Assembly: GCA_023052935.1 (NCBI GenBank)
Contig: CM041292.1
Location: 81,912,169-81,976,168, forward strand
Direction of reading: 5' to 3'
Source: Piezodorus guildinii
Taxonomy: Eukaryota; Arthropoda; Insecta; Hemiptera; Pentatomidae
DNA length: 64,000 nt
The notes below the pieces were generated by a model. The model ran no database searches and was not told where the DNA came from. It saw only the letters and a list, made by a program, of their open reading frames with translations. A program made the translations under genes and the position numbers. Shown piece by piece: positions 32,077 through 45,524 of the stretch (its first letter is position 1; each line of letters begins with the position of its first letter).

Positions 32077-34399
32077 GTATGATTGATACGAAAAAAAATG
32101 TATTCCAATTTAAACGATTTTTTTTTTAATTGAATTAGCGTAAAGAGAGAGGTAAGTAAAAGTTGTTCGAAGTGCGCACCAGATATTATTCTCTATAAAT
32201 TCCTTGACTGTTCTTTTAGTTTCTTGTATATCATAATCTTCAGAATGAAGCTATAAGGATATGGAGGTATAAGGACTAAGTTTGTTTTAATTTTCCACGG
32301 TTATAGTTTTGCAATGAAACAGTCGAATATTCTGTCCGTGTGATCTCGAGTGAAAGAAGGAAAACAGATAACAGCATTTGAAACCCTTGCTGAACTAATT
32401 CTCTGAGAATTACAGCCAGGGTGTTGGAACGGCCTTTCAACAGAACTTATCCACTGAACTGAACATTTATTGAGGATGTAGGTCACTGGAGTATCGTGGG
32501 AGAAAAAAAACTTGATAATGTTATAAATGTTATTATTTTCACATTATCAGATGCAAATGTTTGATTATTCATTGGGCCAGAGCTGTGTTAAACGAGGCAT
32601 AAATGAGTTAGTTAACATAAATCAGACCGATGCTTCACTATCATTAGCATGTCATGGTTATTGACGGATTAAAGCTTTCGATAGAAATCGTTGATAATCA
32701 CCTTTCTATTCCGCCCAGTTGGCCATCGAGTTATGTATAAACGAGATAAGTGTTTAGATTACTGTTTGCTTAGAATATATTTAACTCATTTAGGTGCTTT
32801 AAAAAAAAAAAAGCTTTTCGCTCTTCAGAGTGATAGATATATTTCAACATGGATATAATTTTGGCTGGGGTCAGTAGTTAATATTTTATTGTGTAACTTT
32901 ATTAACCCCCAAAAATTTAACACGCTTGACACGCATTCTTTCTTTTGGTGTCGCTCGAATTAAAATTTCGAAGACAGCTTCCATGTGAGAAATTTAGTGG
33001 AGAATTTTTTTTATAATAAAACATTTGTCTCTAAAATCTCCCAATTTTGGAGCTATATTATTTTCATTAAAATATCAGTTTTTTTTTTTTTTGTAACGTC
33101 TTTTCACCCTCAAAATGTAACACGGCTCTGTTGGCGTTGTTCGGATCGAAAATTTACCGATAGTTTCCAAAAGAAATTAAATGAAAAATATTTTTTGGTA
33201 TATAAAATTTATCGCTAGGACTCACTGTTTATTCATTATATTGGCTAGAATGAAATAAGTCTCGTTCTGCTTAACTTGATTAAGTGTTCGGGGCTTTATT
33301 GGCGCGCTCTATGGAAAAAAAGTTATGTTTTTGTTGCTCGCAATAAAATTTTGAAATTATTTCCATATATATTGTAAAATTTGTCAGCAGACGTATTGGT
33401 TTTAATAAAAAAAGACACCTTTTGCCCACAATTTTTTTGTCTCAATAGTTCTATAGAAAGTATCAAAAGATCTGTTTCAAATTTGTTGATTATCTTTTCT
33501 TAGTTAATACACTAGGTTATTAACATCCTTTATAGTGTGTGTTAGTTAATATGTGTGTTCCTTGCTTGGTGCGCTACCGCCTATAGTTTTGTTCAATTGT
33601 TCAAGTAATTCACCCAAGAAAAGTACTGACTGGTTAAGGCTGTCATCCGCGAACTCAATTTCTTCCTGGCTGGAAAAAGCAGTATATTATAGATAGCTAA
33701 TTTATTTTCCCAATTTAGAGAGAAATGCGGAAGCCAATTTAATTTATTTTATTTTTGCCATCTGTCTTTTGGAAGAAGGTCTGTAACTTCCATTGTGTAT
33801 TTTTTTTAAAATTAAAAATCACTACTCTATGAGTATTTTTCTACAATATTTTCAATGATCTAAATAATGTTAACATTTCCTACGTGAAGCAAGAAAAAAC
33901 GTTCACATATGCTTTGGTGTGGCTTTACAACTCTATCATAGTTATTACTTGCAATGACTTTCAAGGAAATGTGCGCTTTTAAGTTATACTTGCTATAATC
34001 TTTTTTAATAACAGTGCTTCTTCTATTTTAAGTCTGAAATTTAAATGTTAATATATACTAGTTAGTTATTTCTATGAAATGTCTAGCTAGTATTAAACAT
34101 TCACGAGACCATAAAATCTATAATTACTTTAAAGAGTGAAATATAGATATTTAGATATTATTATTCTTGTTTGATTATTTTCTATTTACAACTTAATTTT
34201 TACTAGTTTTTTTTTTTGTTTTTTTTAAGAAGTAAACTTTGATTTTTCCGGACTGTGCCTATCTGATTTTCTAAACTGAATCTCAATGACTTACATTGGG
34301 AAATAAGGCTTTTGTGCAGTCGTACGGCACTAAATCTTCAAAGCATAAAAATGGAGAGACTTTCCATTGTCCAGAAAATACCATGCAACAAGAATAAAA
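32077..34399. other. 2.3 kb unassigned sequence
   Basis: GAGGTAAGTAAAAGTTGTT at 32151-32169 followed by GCGCACCAGAT resembles the DNA around the family E 3' end at 58196. Frames at 32301-32486 and 32985-33218 show no family. Confidence 0.4.
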
Positions 34400-34724
34400 G
34401 GGAGCAGCGTGGTCTAGTGGATAGAGAACTAGTCTACTGTTCTCTGGGTCCTGGGTTCGAATCCCGGCTGTTACAGAACATTATTTATTCTGTTAATTCA
34501 GCCAGGGGAACTCTAGGGTATGGAGACCCTCCTGGGGCAGACCCATCCTCTTTAATTGAGAATAAAGTGAGCCCCCAAAATTGGGGAAAAACCTGGCGGC
34601 TGAGCGTGATCTCGACCTATCACCTCATGGCATGGCTGTTGGTCTATAAACAGTATGGATCTCTGTATGTACTCAGCCCTAGAGCCTTCGTGAGCTGTGC
34701 TGGTTCAGGTTTTTTTTTTTTTTT
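34400..34724 (+). repeat. SINE family A, full length
   Basis: GGGAGCAGCGTGGTCTAGTG and GATAGAG (box A region), box B GGTTCGAATCC at 34454-34464, then TTATTTATTCTGTTAATTCA, GGCGGCTGAGCGTGATCT, GTTGGTCTATAAACAGTATG and a T-run tail. Collinear with 14429-14751. The 161-codon frame 34312-34797 crosses the SINE and is a chance frame through it. Confidence 0.85.
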
Positions 34725-35708
34725 AAATGTTAAATTTTTTAAAAAAATTTTAATCATCAAAGATGGCTACACATCCTTTATTAGCAATTTAATCTAAATA
34801 GCCTAATGTTATAACATTTGTCAATTACTAGGATATTTTTAATTTTAAATAGAAAGATAATTATTCCTATTCCTATATTTTTTCCCCAACCATCACTATT
34901 TCAATGAGTATGTATTGCAAAGTACTATGACTTGACTTAATAATAATTATATCATTGAAAATATCTACTTTTGTAAATCTAAATATTATATCTTGAACAG
35001 GATGTTCTATATTTTATTACATAGAAAAGCGTTAAAAAAATTATAATAAAAATGCTATACAGATCTTGGCAAAAATTCTTTAAGAGTCCCAGAAAATATT
35101 TCCATCAGTAATTTTAAGAAATATTGATCATAAAGAAAACAAAATTAGAATATCTGATAGATATTTGTTGAAAACTGCATCAAGAGAAACGAATCCGGTG
35201 CAGCTATTGCGTTAGCAATGACTCAAATTTGCGTCACGAGTCTCGACTCAAAGTGTCAGTCGCATCTTTAAAAGATTATGACGTCATTTTTACAAACTAA
35301 TTTTGTCGGATATTAAACTTTTGAAGTAAATGTCAAGATATATTATATATATATTGAACAATATATTAATATAGATAATTGTGTTATTTTATTAGACTAA
35401 TGGTCAGGGAAAAGTGTTCTACAGAATTACTACTTTAAAAGTTTTCTCTTCACAACTCATACTCATCTGTATTCCAACGGTTTCCTTATAAAATCAGCGA
35501 ACAAAAAATTAAAAGGTACAAAAATAGCATCGGGTAATAGGTCATTTTATTGCTTGTTTACATATTCATAATATTGCATAAGTGTTTAATTTATTATAAA
35601 AATTAATAAAAGTGCAAAACTACTGTTTTATTAGATTTACTTAATCTAGTAAATAATAAAAAATAAAAAAATAGATTTAAAAAAAAATCTGGTACTGGCA
35701 AGATATGA
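34725..35708. other. AT-rich intergenic, nothing recognised
   Basis: A patch at 35195-35280 has several GACTC/GAGTC half-sites that could be a decayed transposon end. Not pursued. Confidence 0.4.
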
Positions 35709-35881
35709 CTTTCACTTACCTCGGTTATTTTAAGAACAATTAAATAAAGATAGAATTAAAAAAAAATTTAAGAATTGTATTCAGTTTCGATGGAAAAATA
35801 TGTTTCATATTAAATAATATAACATTTTAAAATTTTTACGTGCGATAATCACTTAGGTTCATGTCCAATTCGCCAATTTAC

Positions 35882-35932
<51 letters not shown>

Positions 35933-36542
35933 TATCATTTATTCTTAAATTCTTGCTATTATACATCTACATTACTATTCTTGTGTTCGGGAAAAAATTA
36001 CCTAAATAAATATTTTTTATCTTTTCTCCTTGATTTATTATTTTTATATCTAGTTTATTCGTTCAACGTGTATATTTAGCCGTTTTTATTAATCCTAATA
36101 AGACATGATGTTTAACTTTTTCGAATATACGAAATCAATGGTACTTTAGAAGAAGAAAATTGAAATTATCTCCATTTGAAGCCTGTTAGACTATATCAAT
36201 CAGGATGAATCCTACTTAATATTAAATTTTACATCCATATAGTGAGTTTAATAAAAAATCAAGAAAATCATAAAATGTTGCGAAGTGAATGGTATAAAAT
36301 GGCTCTTTTAGGAAGCCAATTTTTATGAAAAAGTTTCAGTTACATTTCAGACATATACACGAATTTCGTGTTAGACAGACACACAGACCTTTTGGTGGGA
36401 CTTGGTTATTTATGGACTCCGGGGACCCTAAAACATGTATTTCCGTCGAAAACTGGAATTCGAAAATTTTCACGATCTTATTACTCTTTCTTACTATTCC
36501 TCATCCTCTTCCTACCTATTTCATAAATAGGTAAGTGAAAGT
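35709..36542 (-). mobile_element. Repeat family E element with terminal inverted repeats
   Basis: The plus strand begins ACTTTCACTTACCT (35709-35722) and ends AGGTAAGTGAAAGT (36529-36542), an exact 14-bp inverted pair. The interior on the minus strand has AATTTTCGAATTCCAGTTTT, ACATGTTTTAGGGTCCCC and AAAGGTCTGTGTGTCTG, as in the plus-strand copies. A 47-bp A-run (35884-35930) lies inside. It is non-coding; probably a non-autonomous DNA transposon. Confidence 0.65.
35884..35930. repeat. Poly(A) tract
   Basis: About 47 consecutive A. It may mark the 3' end of a small insertion within repeat E, or be plain slippage. Confidence 0.9.
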
Positions 36543-37533
36543 AAATGTTATAAATGACGTTGTTCGTTAAAATTAATTTTGTTTTGTTAAGCTCTGTAAC
36601 ATTTTTTTTTGCAAACAAATCAGACCCGGAGAGAACTATTATGCCTTTGAATTATTTAATACTTGTTTAAACTAGTACTTATTCAAGTACTTATACAATA
36701 GTTGTTCAATGTAGTAGTTTGGTCTTGTACGTCGGAATCAAGGCTCCGACAAAATTACGTATAGCTGACCTCCAAACATGTTACATAATAGGAACTAACA
36801 ACTCAGAGTAAATCTGTTTTTCAGGCCTCGTCCCATAACGGATTTTTTAAAAAATTATCTAAATACTGATTTATTTCATGTGTCATGAAAGAAAACCAGA
36901 CTTCCTTTCAGTACCAATCTTTTTATTCTCGAATTAAATCATGAAATCTCTATATATATTATATTAATTACTCATATTTGCTTACTGTATGTCTCTCTCC
37001 ATGAGATTAAAGTAAAACCTGAATAAAGACCTTTGATGAGATTTTTTATTTTTATTTTATCCCATTTTACATGTTTTCTAGTGAAGTCGTATAAAGGGTT
37101 GGGGTGTTGGATAGCTTTTATCAGTTGAGACCATCTCGCAAGCAATATTTTATGCTTTCCAAGAACAGATATCGTTTTCAAAGAATCAAATAATGTTTTC
37201 TTTTTGTGTCTTTAGTTACCAACGGAGGATAAAGTTAAAGCCTGCTTCAGTCTTTTATTCACGATATGTACATTCTCATGTTTTACTGAGATAATTCCTA
37301 AAAAAAAAAAATAATAATAATAATTAATGCGATGAAGACTATTAAAGGTAAAAATACTCTATATGTTTAATTTAATTGATTTATCATTAACTATCAGGAA
37401 GAGGTGAAATTCTGATGTATTCGTAAAGAGTGTAAATGTTAACAAGTGTGAAGCTGTATAATTTAAAAAGACCATCTACGAAATTGAAAAAATATAAATC
37501 CATAAAAACCTTGTTTCAAATTCTTTTCAACGA
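36543..37533. other. AT-rich intergenic, nothing recognised
   Basis: The minus-strand frame 36972-37181 has no recognised family. Confidence 0.4.
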
Positions 37534-37860
<327 letters not shown>

Positions 37861-37865
<5 letters not shown>

Positions 37866-39239
37866 ATTTACCTTTTAACATATTTACAATTTTACATTTT
37901 AATGCTCTGAGACAATGTAGTCTCCTTGAGCAATACAAATAAATATATCAGCCGCCAGTTTTTACAAAACAGTAATTATAAGTAAATGAATAAAAAAAAT
38001 GTAATGAACATAAAATGAATAACTGTTGAATTTTAAATTAATTAAATAAAAAAAAAAAAAAAATCAAATAAAACTTTTCTTTACAAATAAAAATATATAA
38101 TTATTCTGAAAAACTTAAAATTTCACAAAATTGATGCTAAAAATATTTACCTATAAAGAAAAATTTTCAAGAATATCTATAAATAAGAAAGTATTTACTT
38201 GTTAATAACTCAAATTATGCAAACCAGATAGAAAATTTGAGCTCAAAAATTAATAATCAACATAAGAATCAATAAAAACAATAATCATTAATAGAAACAA
38301 AGTCAGAAAAATTATGAAAATAAGGTAACTATTTGTTGAATCTTAAATTTTTCAAGTATTTCTTTATACCAAATCAAATAAAAATTTTCTTTACAAATAA
38401 AAATGCATAAATAATTGTGGAAAAACTAAAACAATTACAAAAAGAAACCATAAATATTTAACTTTAAATAATTTTCTCAAGAATATTCATAAATAAAAAA
38501 TGTAAATACTTGTGAATAACTTAAATCTTACAAATCAGATAGAAAATTTAGACTCAAAAATTAGTAATCAATATAAGAATCAATAAAATAATAATCATAA
38601 ATAGAAACAAAATCAGAGAAACAATTTACATAAAATATTGAAATCTTAAATTATTCAAGTATTCCTTTATACAAACTCAAATAAAACTTTTCTTCACAAA
38701 TAAAAATACATAAAAATTTTGAAAAATTCAAACTTCACGAAAATTATACTAATAATATATTATAAGAGTATTATAAGTAAATTAAACAAATACTTGTGAA
38801 TAACTCGAATTTCACTAAACCATATAGAAAATTTTCAAATCAAAATGTAATAATCAACATAAGAATTAATAAAAGTAATAATTAAAAGAAAGTAGAAAAA
38901 TAGTGAAACATAAAATACAATTTTAATCACCAATCCATCAAAATCACAAATGATTTAAAATATTTAATCTTACAGAACAAAATTAAAAGTTCCCTTTATA
39001 AAGAAAAGTACATAAATACTTGTAAACAACTTAAAATTACGCAAAAACGAAACTAAAATAAAATTCAATTTTAAACATAAGCAGAAAATTCACATGTTTT
39101 ATTCAAATAATAAACCAAAATACAATTTTTAAACACCTTATCGTCTTACTAAAATTATTTTTTTTGAAAAAAATGAAAGTAAAATAAATTAAAACGTACA
39201 TAGAATTTTATACCCCCTTACAAAACTAGGCAGTCCTGT
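37861..39239. repeat. AT-rich tandem array, period about 305 bp
   Basis: Unit starts can be set on AAATCAAATAAAACTTTTCT at 38061, AAATCAAATAAAAATTTTCT at 38371, CTCAAATAAAACTTTTCTTC at 38676 and a weaker match near 38977. Each unit repeats CAAGAATATnnATAAATA, TACTTGTGAATAACT, CAGATAGAAAATTT, ATAAGAATCAATAAA and ATAGAAACAAA in order. About 3.5 diverged units. Non-coding, satellite-like. Confidence 0.75.
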
Positions 39240-39383
39240 TTACACAAAACTCCTTGGCTGGTATAACCAACAAAGTATGCCTATTATTTCCTCTTTTCTC
39301 GGTATTGGTGTTAGATGCCTGAACTTTCACTTGTAATTTGTCCTGTTCTAACGGTTTAAAATAAAATATAAGAAAATAAATTA

Positions 39384-39456
<73 letters not shown>

Positions 39457-39480
39457 GAGAAAGAGAGAGAGTGATCGAGG

Positions 39481-39574
<94 letters not shown>

Positions 39575-39593
39575 TCGAGGGTGAGAGAGAGAA
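39240..39593. repeat. Direct repeat copy 2 with composite microsatellite
   Basis: Repeats 37534 onward base for base for about 145 bp, then (TA)n, (GA)n, GTGATCGAGGGTGTGTG, (GT)n and a long (GA)n. The tract lengths differ from copy 1. The overlapping LSLSLS/THTHTH frames on the minus strand are microsatellite artefacts. Confidence 0.9.
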
Positions 39594-39884
39594 GAACATA
39601 CAAAAATAACTTTATTGTGCGACAACGTTAGCAAAAACAAGTCATATCTCGTCAAGCATCCAAATAAAACTGATAATATTAATAATTATAAGATATTTAT
39701 CAGAATAAAATTTACTTCTCTTTCTTTCTATTTGTAAAATTATATTTTAATGAACGAAAAAATTATGTGAAATGGCTATAACAATTAAAAAAAAAAATCC
39801 TGATACCACGCATTCTGTTCTAAACCAACATTTCGACTGTGGTGTGAAGATAAAGATAATGCAAACACTGGGAAGATTATATAT

Positions 39885-40760
39885 AGTTTTTATATTTTAC
39901 CCCTATAACTTATGAGACCTTGTAGCAAACTTCAAATATTATTATATATGAAATATATAGTAAGGAACGTATACCTTAAAAAAATTCAAATTCGTGTTTT
40001 CACCCATAATACACGTTTTAGGTCCACCTCAGTCCAAAATACCGAGTCTCGAGAAATGTTTGTGTGTATATGTGATAAGCGTGCCACGAAACTGAAATTT
40101 CATATTTAAGACTACTATACGCCCGTAATGTTACAGCAACTTGTTCACCAAAATCGGTGTACCAGAAAAATCACTTAAAAATTACTAAAACGATTTAGAT
40201 TGAACATTCTCTATCGATGTAAAATTCAATTGGCTTTAGTATTGTGTAGGTTTCTTTCTGATAGAAACTGTCAGAACAGGACTCAAACACCGAGGTTTTT
40301 TAAATTTTATTTTTCTATGGAACTTTTACTTCTAAAAAATTAACCATATCATCTTGTCAACATTGATAAAAAAAAAGTGAGCCAATAGTCAACCTTACAT
40401 GCTGACGCAGCTGTGTGCCATAGAATATTAGTATGTACAGATAAAAAAAAGTCTTGAAAGTGGGGAAAAGGTTCCGAAAAGTTGACTACCACTTATGACA
40501 ATTTTGTGAATTAATGAAAATAAAAAAGATTTGGAAGAAAAGATGTGCTATTTTAATATGAAAAAAACAAAAAAAACAATGGCTAAATATACAACTAGAA
40601 CAACTTTGATAACCAACTAACAGAGAAAAAGCTAACACATTTATTAAGGTAATTTTTTTCCGTACATAAGAATGGTAATATATTTTAATATACCGTTTGA
40701 AAGGTAGAGATTTAAGAAAAAAATATATTTTATATACAAATTTGTGAAAATTAAAGGTAC
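39885..40760 (+). repeat. Repeat family E, long copy
   Basis: TATATGAAATATATAGTAAG, ATTCGTGTTTTCACCC, ATACACGTTTTAGG, AAACTGAAATTTCATATTT, ACTACTATACGCCCGTAATG, CACCAAAATCGG, ATCATCTTGTCAACATTGAT and AATATACCGTTTGAAAGGTA all recur in the same order in 57427-58209. The terminal AGGTAAGTGAAAGT is not seen. Confidence 0.75.
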
Positions 40761-41649
40761 GAATAGGACCTAAACTTAAAGTGATTATTGTTTATTTTTT
40801 CATCTAAAACGTATGTTTCTTACAAAACTGAATGATTTTTTTTTTTTTTTTAATTCAAGTTCAACTTTGTTTTATAGTTGTTGTTCACCGCATTGTGCAC
40901 CACGATACGATCTAACCTTAATTATACTACTTTGCCATCTGTTTTGTACTAAAACATGATCTATTTGATTCCGAGTTTGTCCATCCGGCGATGTCCACGT
41001 ATACTTAAGAATATCCTTATGTTTAAAAGTAGTACTTTTATATATATATTTATATTATATATATATATATTTATTTTATTATTATTTTTTTTTTTCAAAG
41101 CGCGAATTCCTATCTACAGTTCCAGATTGTTATAACATTATCGCATTAAAACCCCGATGGGCCACGAGTCTTTTACAGGCTGAGGTTGCCCGTTATCCAG
41201 TGCAGTAATGGTTGTGAATTGGCCGCCGGTGAGGATGGAATGCTAGATAATTCCCCCTTAGAAAGGGTAGTTACTTCTTCCCTGCTTTTAGAACCAACAC
41301 TGCTTTCGCTTAAATTCTCGGTTTCTCTTTGGCTGAGGCAGAGTTGGTAGTTTTTCTACTCACCTTTCCATTTCCACTTCCCCGTTGTCAGCACATATAT
41401 CTTAGTCATATAATAGTTATAAATCGATGATTATTTTCATTTATTTATCATATAAAAGAAGCGATTAATTTTAACTTAATAATAATTTTCATGAAAAAGT
41501 TGATTGGTAAATAAAAAAAATCTGACTATAGCATATAAGTGACTCCAACTCTCTACTCTCCCAATTAATCGTTTTTAGTATAAACAAGGGCTTAGTAATT
41601 AATATGAACAATTACCAGGTATACAGGACTGATATATATAGTAGATTAG
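40761..41649. other. Unassigned; GC-richer at 41150-41400
   Basis: A degenerate (TA)n tract at 41036-41075. The 41150-41400 block has no frame or family I recognise. Confidence 0.35.
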
Positions 41650-42177
41650 CTGTGAACCGCAGCTTTGCTAGCGAATTTTTCATTTCGTATTAATTTATGT
41701 GCGTTTATAGTAAGAGTAGCTATAATAAATATCAACTATCTGCTACTCTTTGTTATAATTTAAAGCCCGATCTAGACTTCTTCCTGTCAAATTTACAATT
41801 TCAACCACTTGTAAGTTGAAGATTTTCAAACCCAGCCTTATTGCACATCTAGACACTAAGGCGAACCTCCAGGAAAAGTTTTAGCTTAACAACCATAGTC
41901 ATTTTTTAGGTACTGCGATGACCAGAAAATAAATTGATATATTTTATAAACATAGACATATAGCTAATAAAAGTCCTAAATATTATTAAAATAATAGTTC
42001 TGATTATTATACTCGAATAATTCAAAAGAAATAACAATTGTATAATAAATATAATGTATATGCTTCAAGGTAATAACGATTAAAGTTAAAAATGACTCTT
42101 GAAATAAATCATGACTTATATAATAATATAGATTGATATAAATATAGTCTCCGCAACCTTCTTTACACCCTAGTGGC

Positions 42178-42690
42178 CTCATCTCTCTTCGGTCCAAATA
42201 TTTTGCCTGTAGTACCTTATTTTCGAAAATTTTAGCCGTTGTTCATCCTTCAAAGCAAGTGGCCACGTTTCACATCCGTAAAGAACCGTTGGAAGAATAA
42301 TAGTTTTATAACTTCTAACCTTTAAGTTTTTAGACAGAAGCCGCGAGCTAAGTAATTTCGCAACTGAATAATACACGCATTTCCCGCCTATAACCGGGAC
42401 TTTATGTTCTCCTGGACTTAGTTTTTCTCGTTATCATTGAACCTAAATACTTAAATTTCTCTACGTGTTCAAAATTATGCCCTCATATATATCAATATCA
42501 CTAAGATCGCCACCGTCTCTGCTTCTAATCATATATTTTTTCTTATCGGTATTTATTTCGAGTCCTATTTTTTTTACCGGTTTTTATATTGTTAGTTTCC
42601 GTGTCTTCCCCTAACAGTACCAAATCATTGGCGTTTCCCAGAACCGGAATTTTACCAACCAGATTTAATCCTTTCTCGGTACACGTCACC
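42178..42690 (-). pseudogene. LINE RT remnant inside the Helitron
   Basis: The minus strand reads LVGKIPVLGNANDLVLLGED (YADD catalytic motif degraded to NAND), IGLEINTDKKKYMIRSR, EKFKYLGSMIT, a gap, then AKLLSSRLLSKNLKVRSYKT, IILPTVLYGCETWPLALKDE and QRLKFSKI. This is the RT-to-C-terminus order of a widespread insect LINE group (KYLG...SRLLSKN.K.R.YKT..LP..LYGCETW). Frames are broken and the catalytic site is mutated, so it is inactive. Confidence 0.7.
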
Positions 42691-42729
42691 TTTTCTTTGA
42701 CATATTTTAAAACGATTTCGTCTGTTTCA

Positions 42730-42990
42730 ATTTATGTTATTATGATCGCTATTAAGAAGTTTTGAAAATAATATATTTGAAAGAACTTCCGCGTAAATGA
42801 CATTTATAGTTTTATTTTCATGTGGCAGAAGAACATAATGATTTTCTCCGCAACCCGATCTTGGCGTAAATCGATTCCTACGTGTTTAAATGTTTGGCCC
42901 TGTGAATTATTAATTGTTACAGCAAAAGATAAATTATGGGGAAATTGAATTATTTTAAAAATAAAAAGTAAATCATTTGAAATCATTGGG
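42730..42990 (-). pseudogene. Helitron Pif1-like helicase, C-terminal fragment
   Basis: The minus-strand frame 42986-42804 reads IIQFPHNLSFAVTINNSQGQ, TFKHVGIDLRQD. This is the signature near the end of Helitron helicases (the SFA.TINKSQGQT block, K to N here). After a frame change YVLLPHEN and NVIYAEVL follow, also usual for the family. The ATP-binding part is missing. Only about 85 codons survive. Confidence 0.75.
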
Positions 42991-43204
42991 ATGCGAGGTT
43001 TTTTTTTTCCCTAATTTTTCCCGTTTTTCCACTGATTCTTCACTCCTATTGGTCGCAGCGTGATGTTATATAGCCTATAGCCTTCCTCGGTAAATGGACT
43101 ATCCAACACAAAAAGAATTTTTCATTTCGAACCAGTAGTTTCTGAGATTAGCGCGTTCAAATAAACAAACAAACTCTTCAGCTTTATAATATTAGTATAG
43201 ATTA

Positions 43205-43992
43205 GAAGCTCCCAACAAAACATTTTCGCCGACCCCTTACCGGACTAAATATTATGTATATATTTAGATTTATCGTGGACTACACCGTATCACGTATATT
43301 TCGTAAAAAATACCTTTACAGAAGTTCTATATTCTAGAAATGGCCTAGATAAAGAATGGAAATCAAGAAAAAAACCTAGGCTGCTAGAGTTTACTTCAAT
43401 CTGCGAGACAATGAATAACTAAAATTTAATATTGATACTAGCTGATGGTTCTAGGATATCAAAAAATAAATACAAAAATAAATAAACCTGTACCACTAAA
43501 ACCCAAGGGTCTTGGGCTCATTACATTAAGAGATTCGTACTGTTTCTAGTCGACGGCAGTGCAATGAGATAACTAGGCCCCACTTGATCACGCTCAGCCG
43601 CCAGTTTCTTTTCTCTAATGTTTTTAAAATAAAGAAATAAAAATAACCTAAAATAAAAATCTTATAAAAAAAGGTATTTTTTCAAATATTCATAAAGAAA
43701 TCAAATATTCTTTATTATCTTATGTAATCCATCATACATCTTCCGTTCTTCATTTTCGAAATGTTAGAAAATGGACGATTTTAAGGCTGTAATTTTAAAC
43801 AGTAGCAATAAAAACAAGCAATTATATAACTGAGAATGTAAAATTTGTCCGTGTAGAGCGTGTGATTTTTATTAAGTGATAATGATATTTTACGATAAGG
43901 TTTAAAATTATTCCTTAATGACATCTTACGGGCCCCCTAGACATCGTCTGCAGACCCCCAGTGGTGTGAGGACCGCTAGTTGTCAACCATTG
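43205..43992. mobile_element. Possible hAT-like non-autonomous element
   Basis: The right end on the minus strand reads CAATGGTTGACAACTAGCGG, TCC, then CCCCAC-like G/C runs (TGGGGGTCTGCAGACGATGT). The left end reads GCTCCCAACAAAACATTTTC, GCCGACCCCTT. Both resemble hAT ends of the CAGTGGTTCyCAAC...GG.CCC type. A SINE A fragment is inserted inside. The 8-bp target duplication is not convincing, so the class is tentative. Confidence 0.4.
43484..43612 (-). repeat. SINE family A, 3' portion
   Basis: On the minus strand: CTGGCGGCTGAGCGTGATCA, CATTGCACTGCCGTCGACTA, GAAACAGTACGAATCTCTTA, then GGTACAGG. Matches 14610-14730. The head is absent. Confidence 0.7.
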
Positions 43993-45524
43993 TACTATTC
44001 CAGTGTTATAATGCAATTGATTTTTGTATTAAATAAAAGTGCGAAGTGTACTAGGTGTAGTTGGACTTCAATTAAATTGACAAGCAAATATTACTAGCTG
44101 TAATTTGAGTAATATATTCAATTATAAACATTTGACCTCCAAATGCCTAAAATAATGGAAGAATCTTATTAATAATAACAATATATTTTTTAGTCTCCCG
44201 TTTTTCGGATCCAATAACTTTTTTTAAAAACTTATAATATATATATACTCTATAAGGTCCAAGATTTATTATTTTTATTACCTAAAAATATATTATTAAT
44301 GTCCTTAAAAAATAAATAATAATAAAGTTATAACTGTTAGCTTACATTTTTATTATTAACGAAATCGAAATTGGATAATTAATATTACGCATAATGTTTT
44401 TAAATTACCATATATTTGAAAAGCTTTTATTTTTATTAATTTTAAATAATGCTTAAAATGATTCTTATTTAGAATAAGCCTTGTTTTGTTTTTTTTCGTT
44501 TGTTTGTCTTCACATCTGTACATACATATTATTTTAGTTCGGGATACTTTTGATGGTATCTTGTGTTTGTTAATGAAGATTTTGTTGTTGTTTTTATTTG
44601 TAATTATGTTTGTCAACAGGATTTACTTATTGTAGTTTAATAATATTATCCAACTCAAGTGCAAAAGCAATTGCTTTAACAATAAACTGTCCTTCCGCCC
44701 AAATCTCATTCTCTGTGACAGTTTAGACATTAGGTTTCCTGACAGTGGAAACATGTCCAAACCACTTTAGGCGATGCCCTTCTTGTTATTCCCAAAAGGC
44801 CCCACATCGAGGCTCCCTCTTATGTTGGTGTACCTCAGATGGTCTCGTTTTGTTTTTGTCCTTTCTTTCTCGACGTTTCCTTTCTTGGATATTACTTATG
44901 TTTATTTGTTAGGGTCGAAGACTGCATTCCATAATTTAGTCTCCGAAAAAATGTCTCCTTTTTTTCATCATTCAGCTTAAAAGCTACTTTACTTCATTTA
45001 TATGGGACCAGAAATATGTATGCTCCTCTCTTTTGTTACCACTTCATTAAACATAGCAATCATATTGGCATGGTCTAATGTGTTTCACTCCCCAAAAAAA
45101 CTACCGTTTTGATTTTCTTTAGCTACACTTAAGAGGAATATCCTAAAGACGATACCACATAGTTATCTTGGATATTTAACTTACCATTATCTTAAGTAAT
45201 AATGGTTGCTAAAGTATTTATTCTATATAAATATAAATACAGCATTAGCTAAGGAATATATAGCTTTCGAATAGTAAATTAATTTTTTTTAAAGTGCTCA
45301 ATTCTTTATCCTAGAACATTTTCTATTCAGTGTTTATTTTTATTTTATCTTCAAAGTGATATTTTGCTTATTTATTGTTTCTGTTATAGCACCAGTAACT
45401 GTTTATTCTTTAATCTGTAATTTATTTTTGAAAGTCAAATTGTTTTAGTAAATTTTCACAATTATTTTATTTATTTTTAAATGATATGTATATAAAGTTC
45501 TAAAACCATAATATTGTAATTTAT
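43993..45524. other. Unassigned, with one weak LINE trace
   Basis: The minus strand around 44650-44800 reads GHRLKWFGHVSTVRKPNV, like the RLRWFGHV.R segment near the end of some LINE ORF2 proteins. Too short for a firm call. The rest is AT-rich. Confidence 0.3.

Larger units (their letters stand above)
41650..43201 (-). mobile_element. Helitron remnant, internally deleted and interrupted
   Basis: On the minus strand the element starts at 43201 with TCTATACTAATATTATAAAG, the usual TC-initiated Helitron 5' end, followed by AACGCGCTAATCTCAG and GGCTATAGGCTATATA, typical of this insect Helitron group. It then jumps to the C-terminal part of the Pif1-like helicase (42730-42990). The far side, near 41650-41690, has TTCGCTAGCAAAGCTGCGGT and CACAGCTAA, like a Helitron 3' hairpin followed by CTAA. 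The Rep domain and most of the helicase are gone. A LINE fragment (42178-42690) sits between helicase and 3' end. Confidence 0.65.

Noticed and set aside
34312..34797. 161-codon plus-strand frame
   Set aside because: It runs straight through a full-length SINE A copy with its tRNA head and T-rich tail; a chance frame.
35195..35280. Clustered GACTC/GAGTC half-sites as a transposon end
   Set aside because: No partner end or target duplication could be found; left as unassigned.
39226..39655. Three overlapping minus-strand frames of 70-125 codons
   Set aside because: They are translations of (GA)n, (GT)n and (TA)n microsatellites (LSLSLS, THTHTH, YIYIYI) and carry no protein signal.
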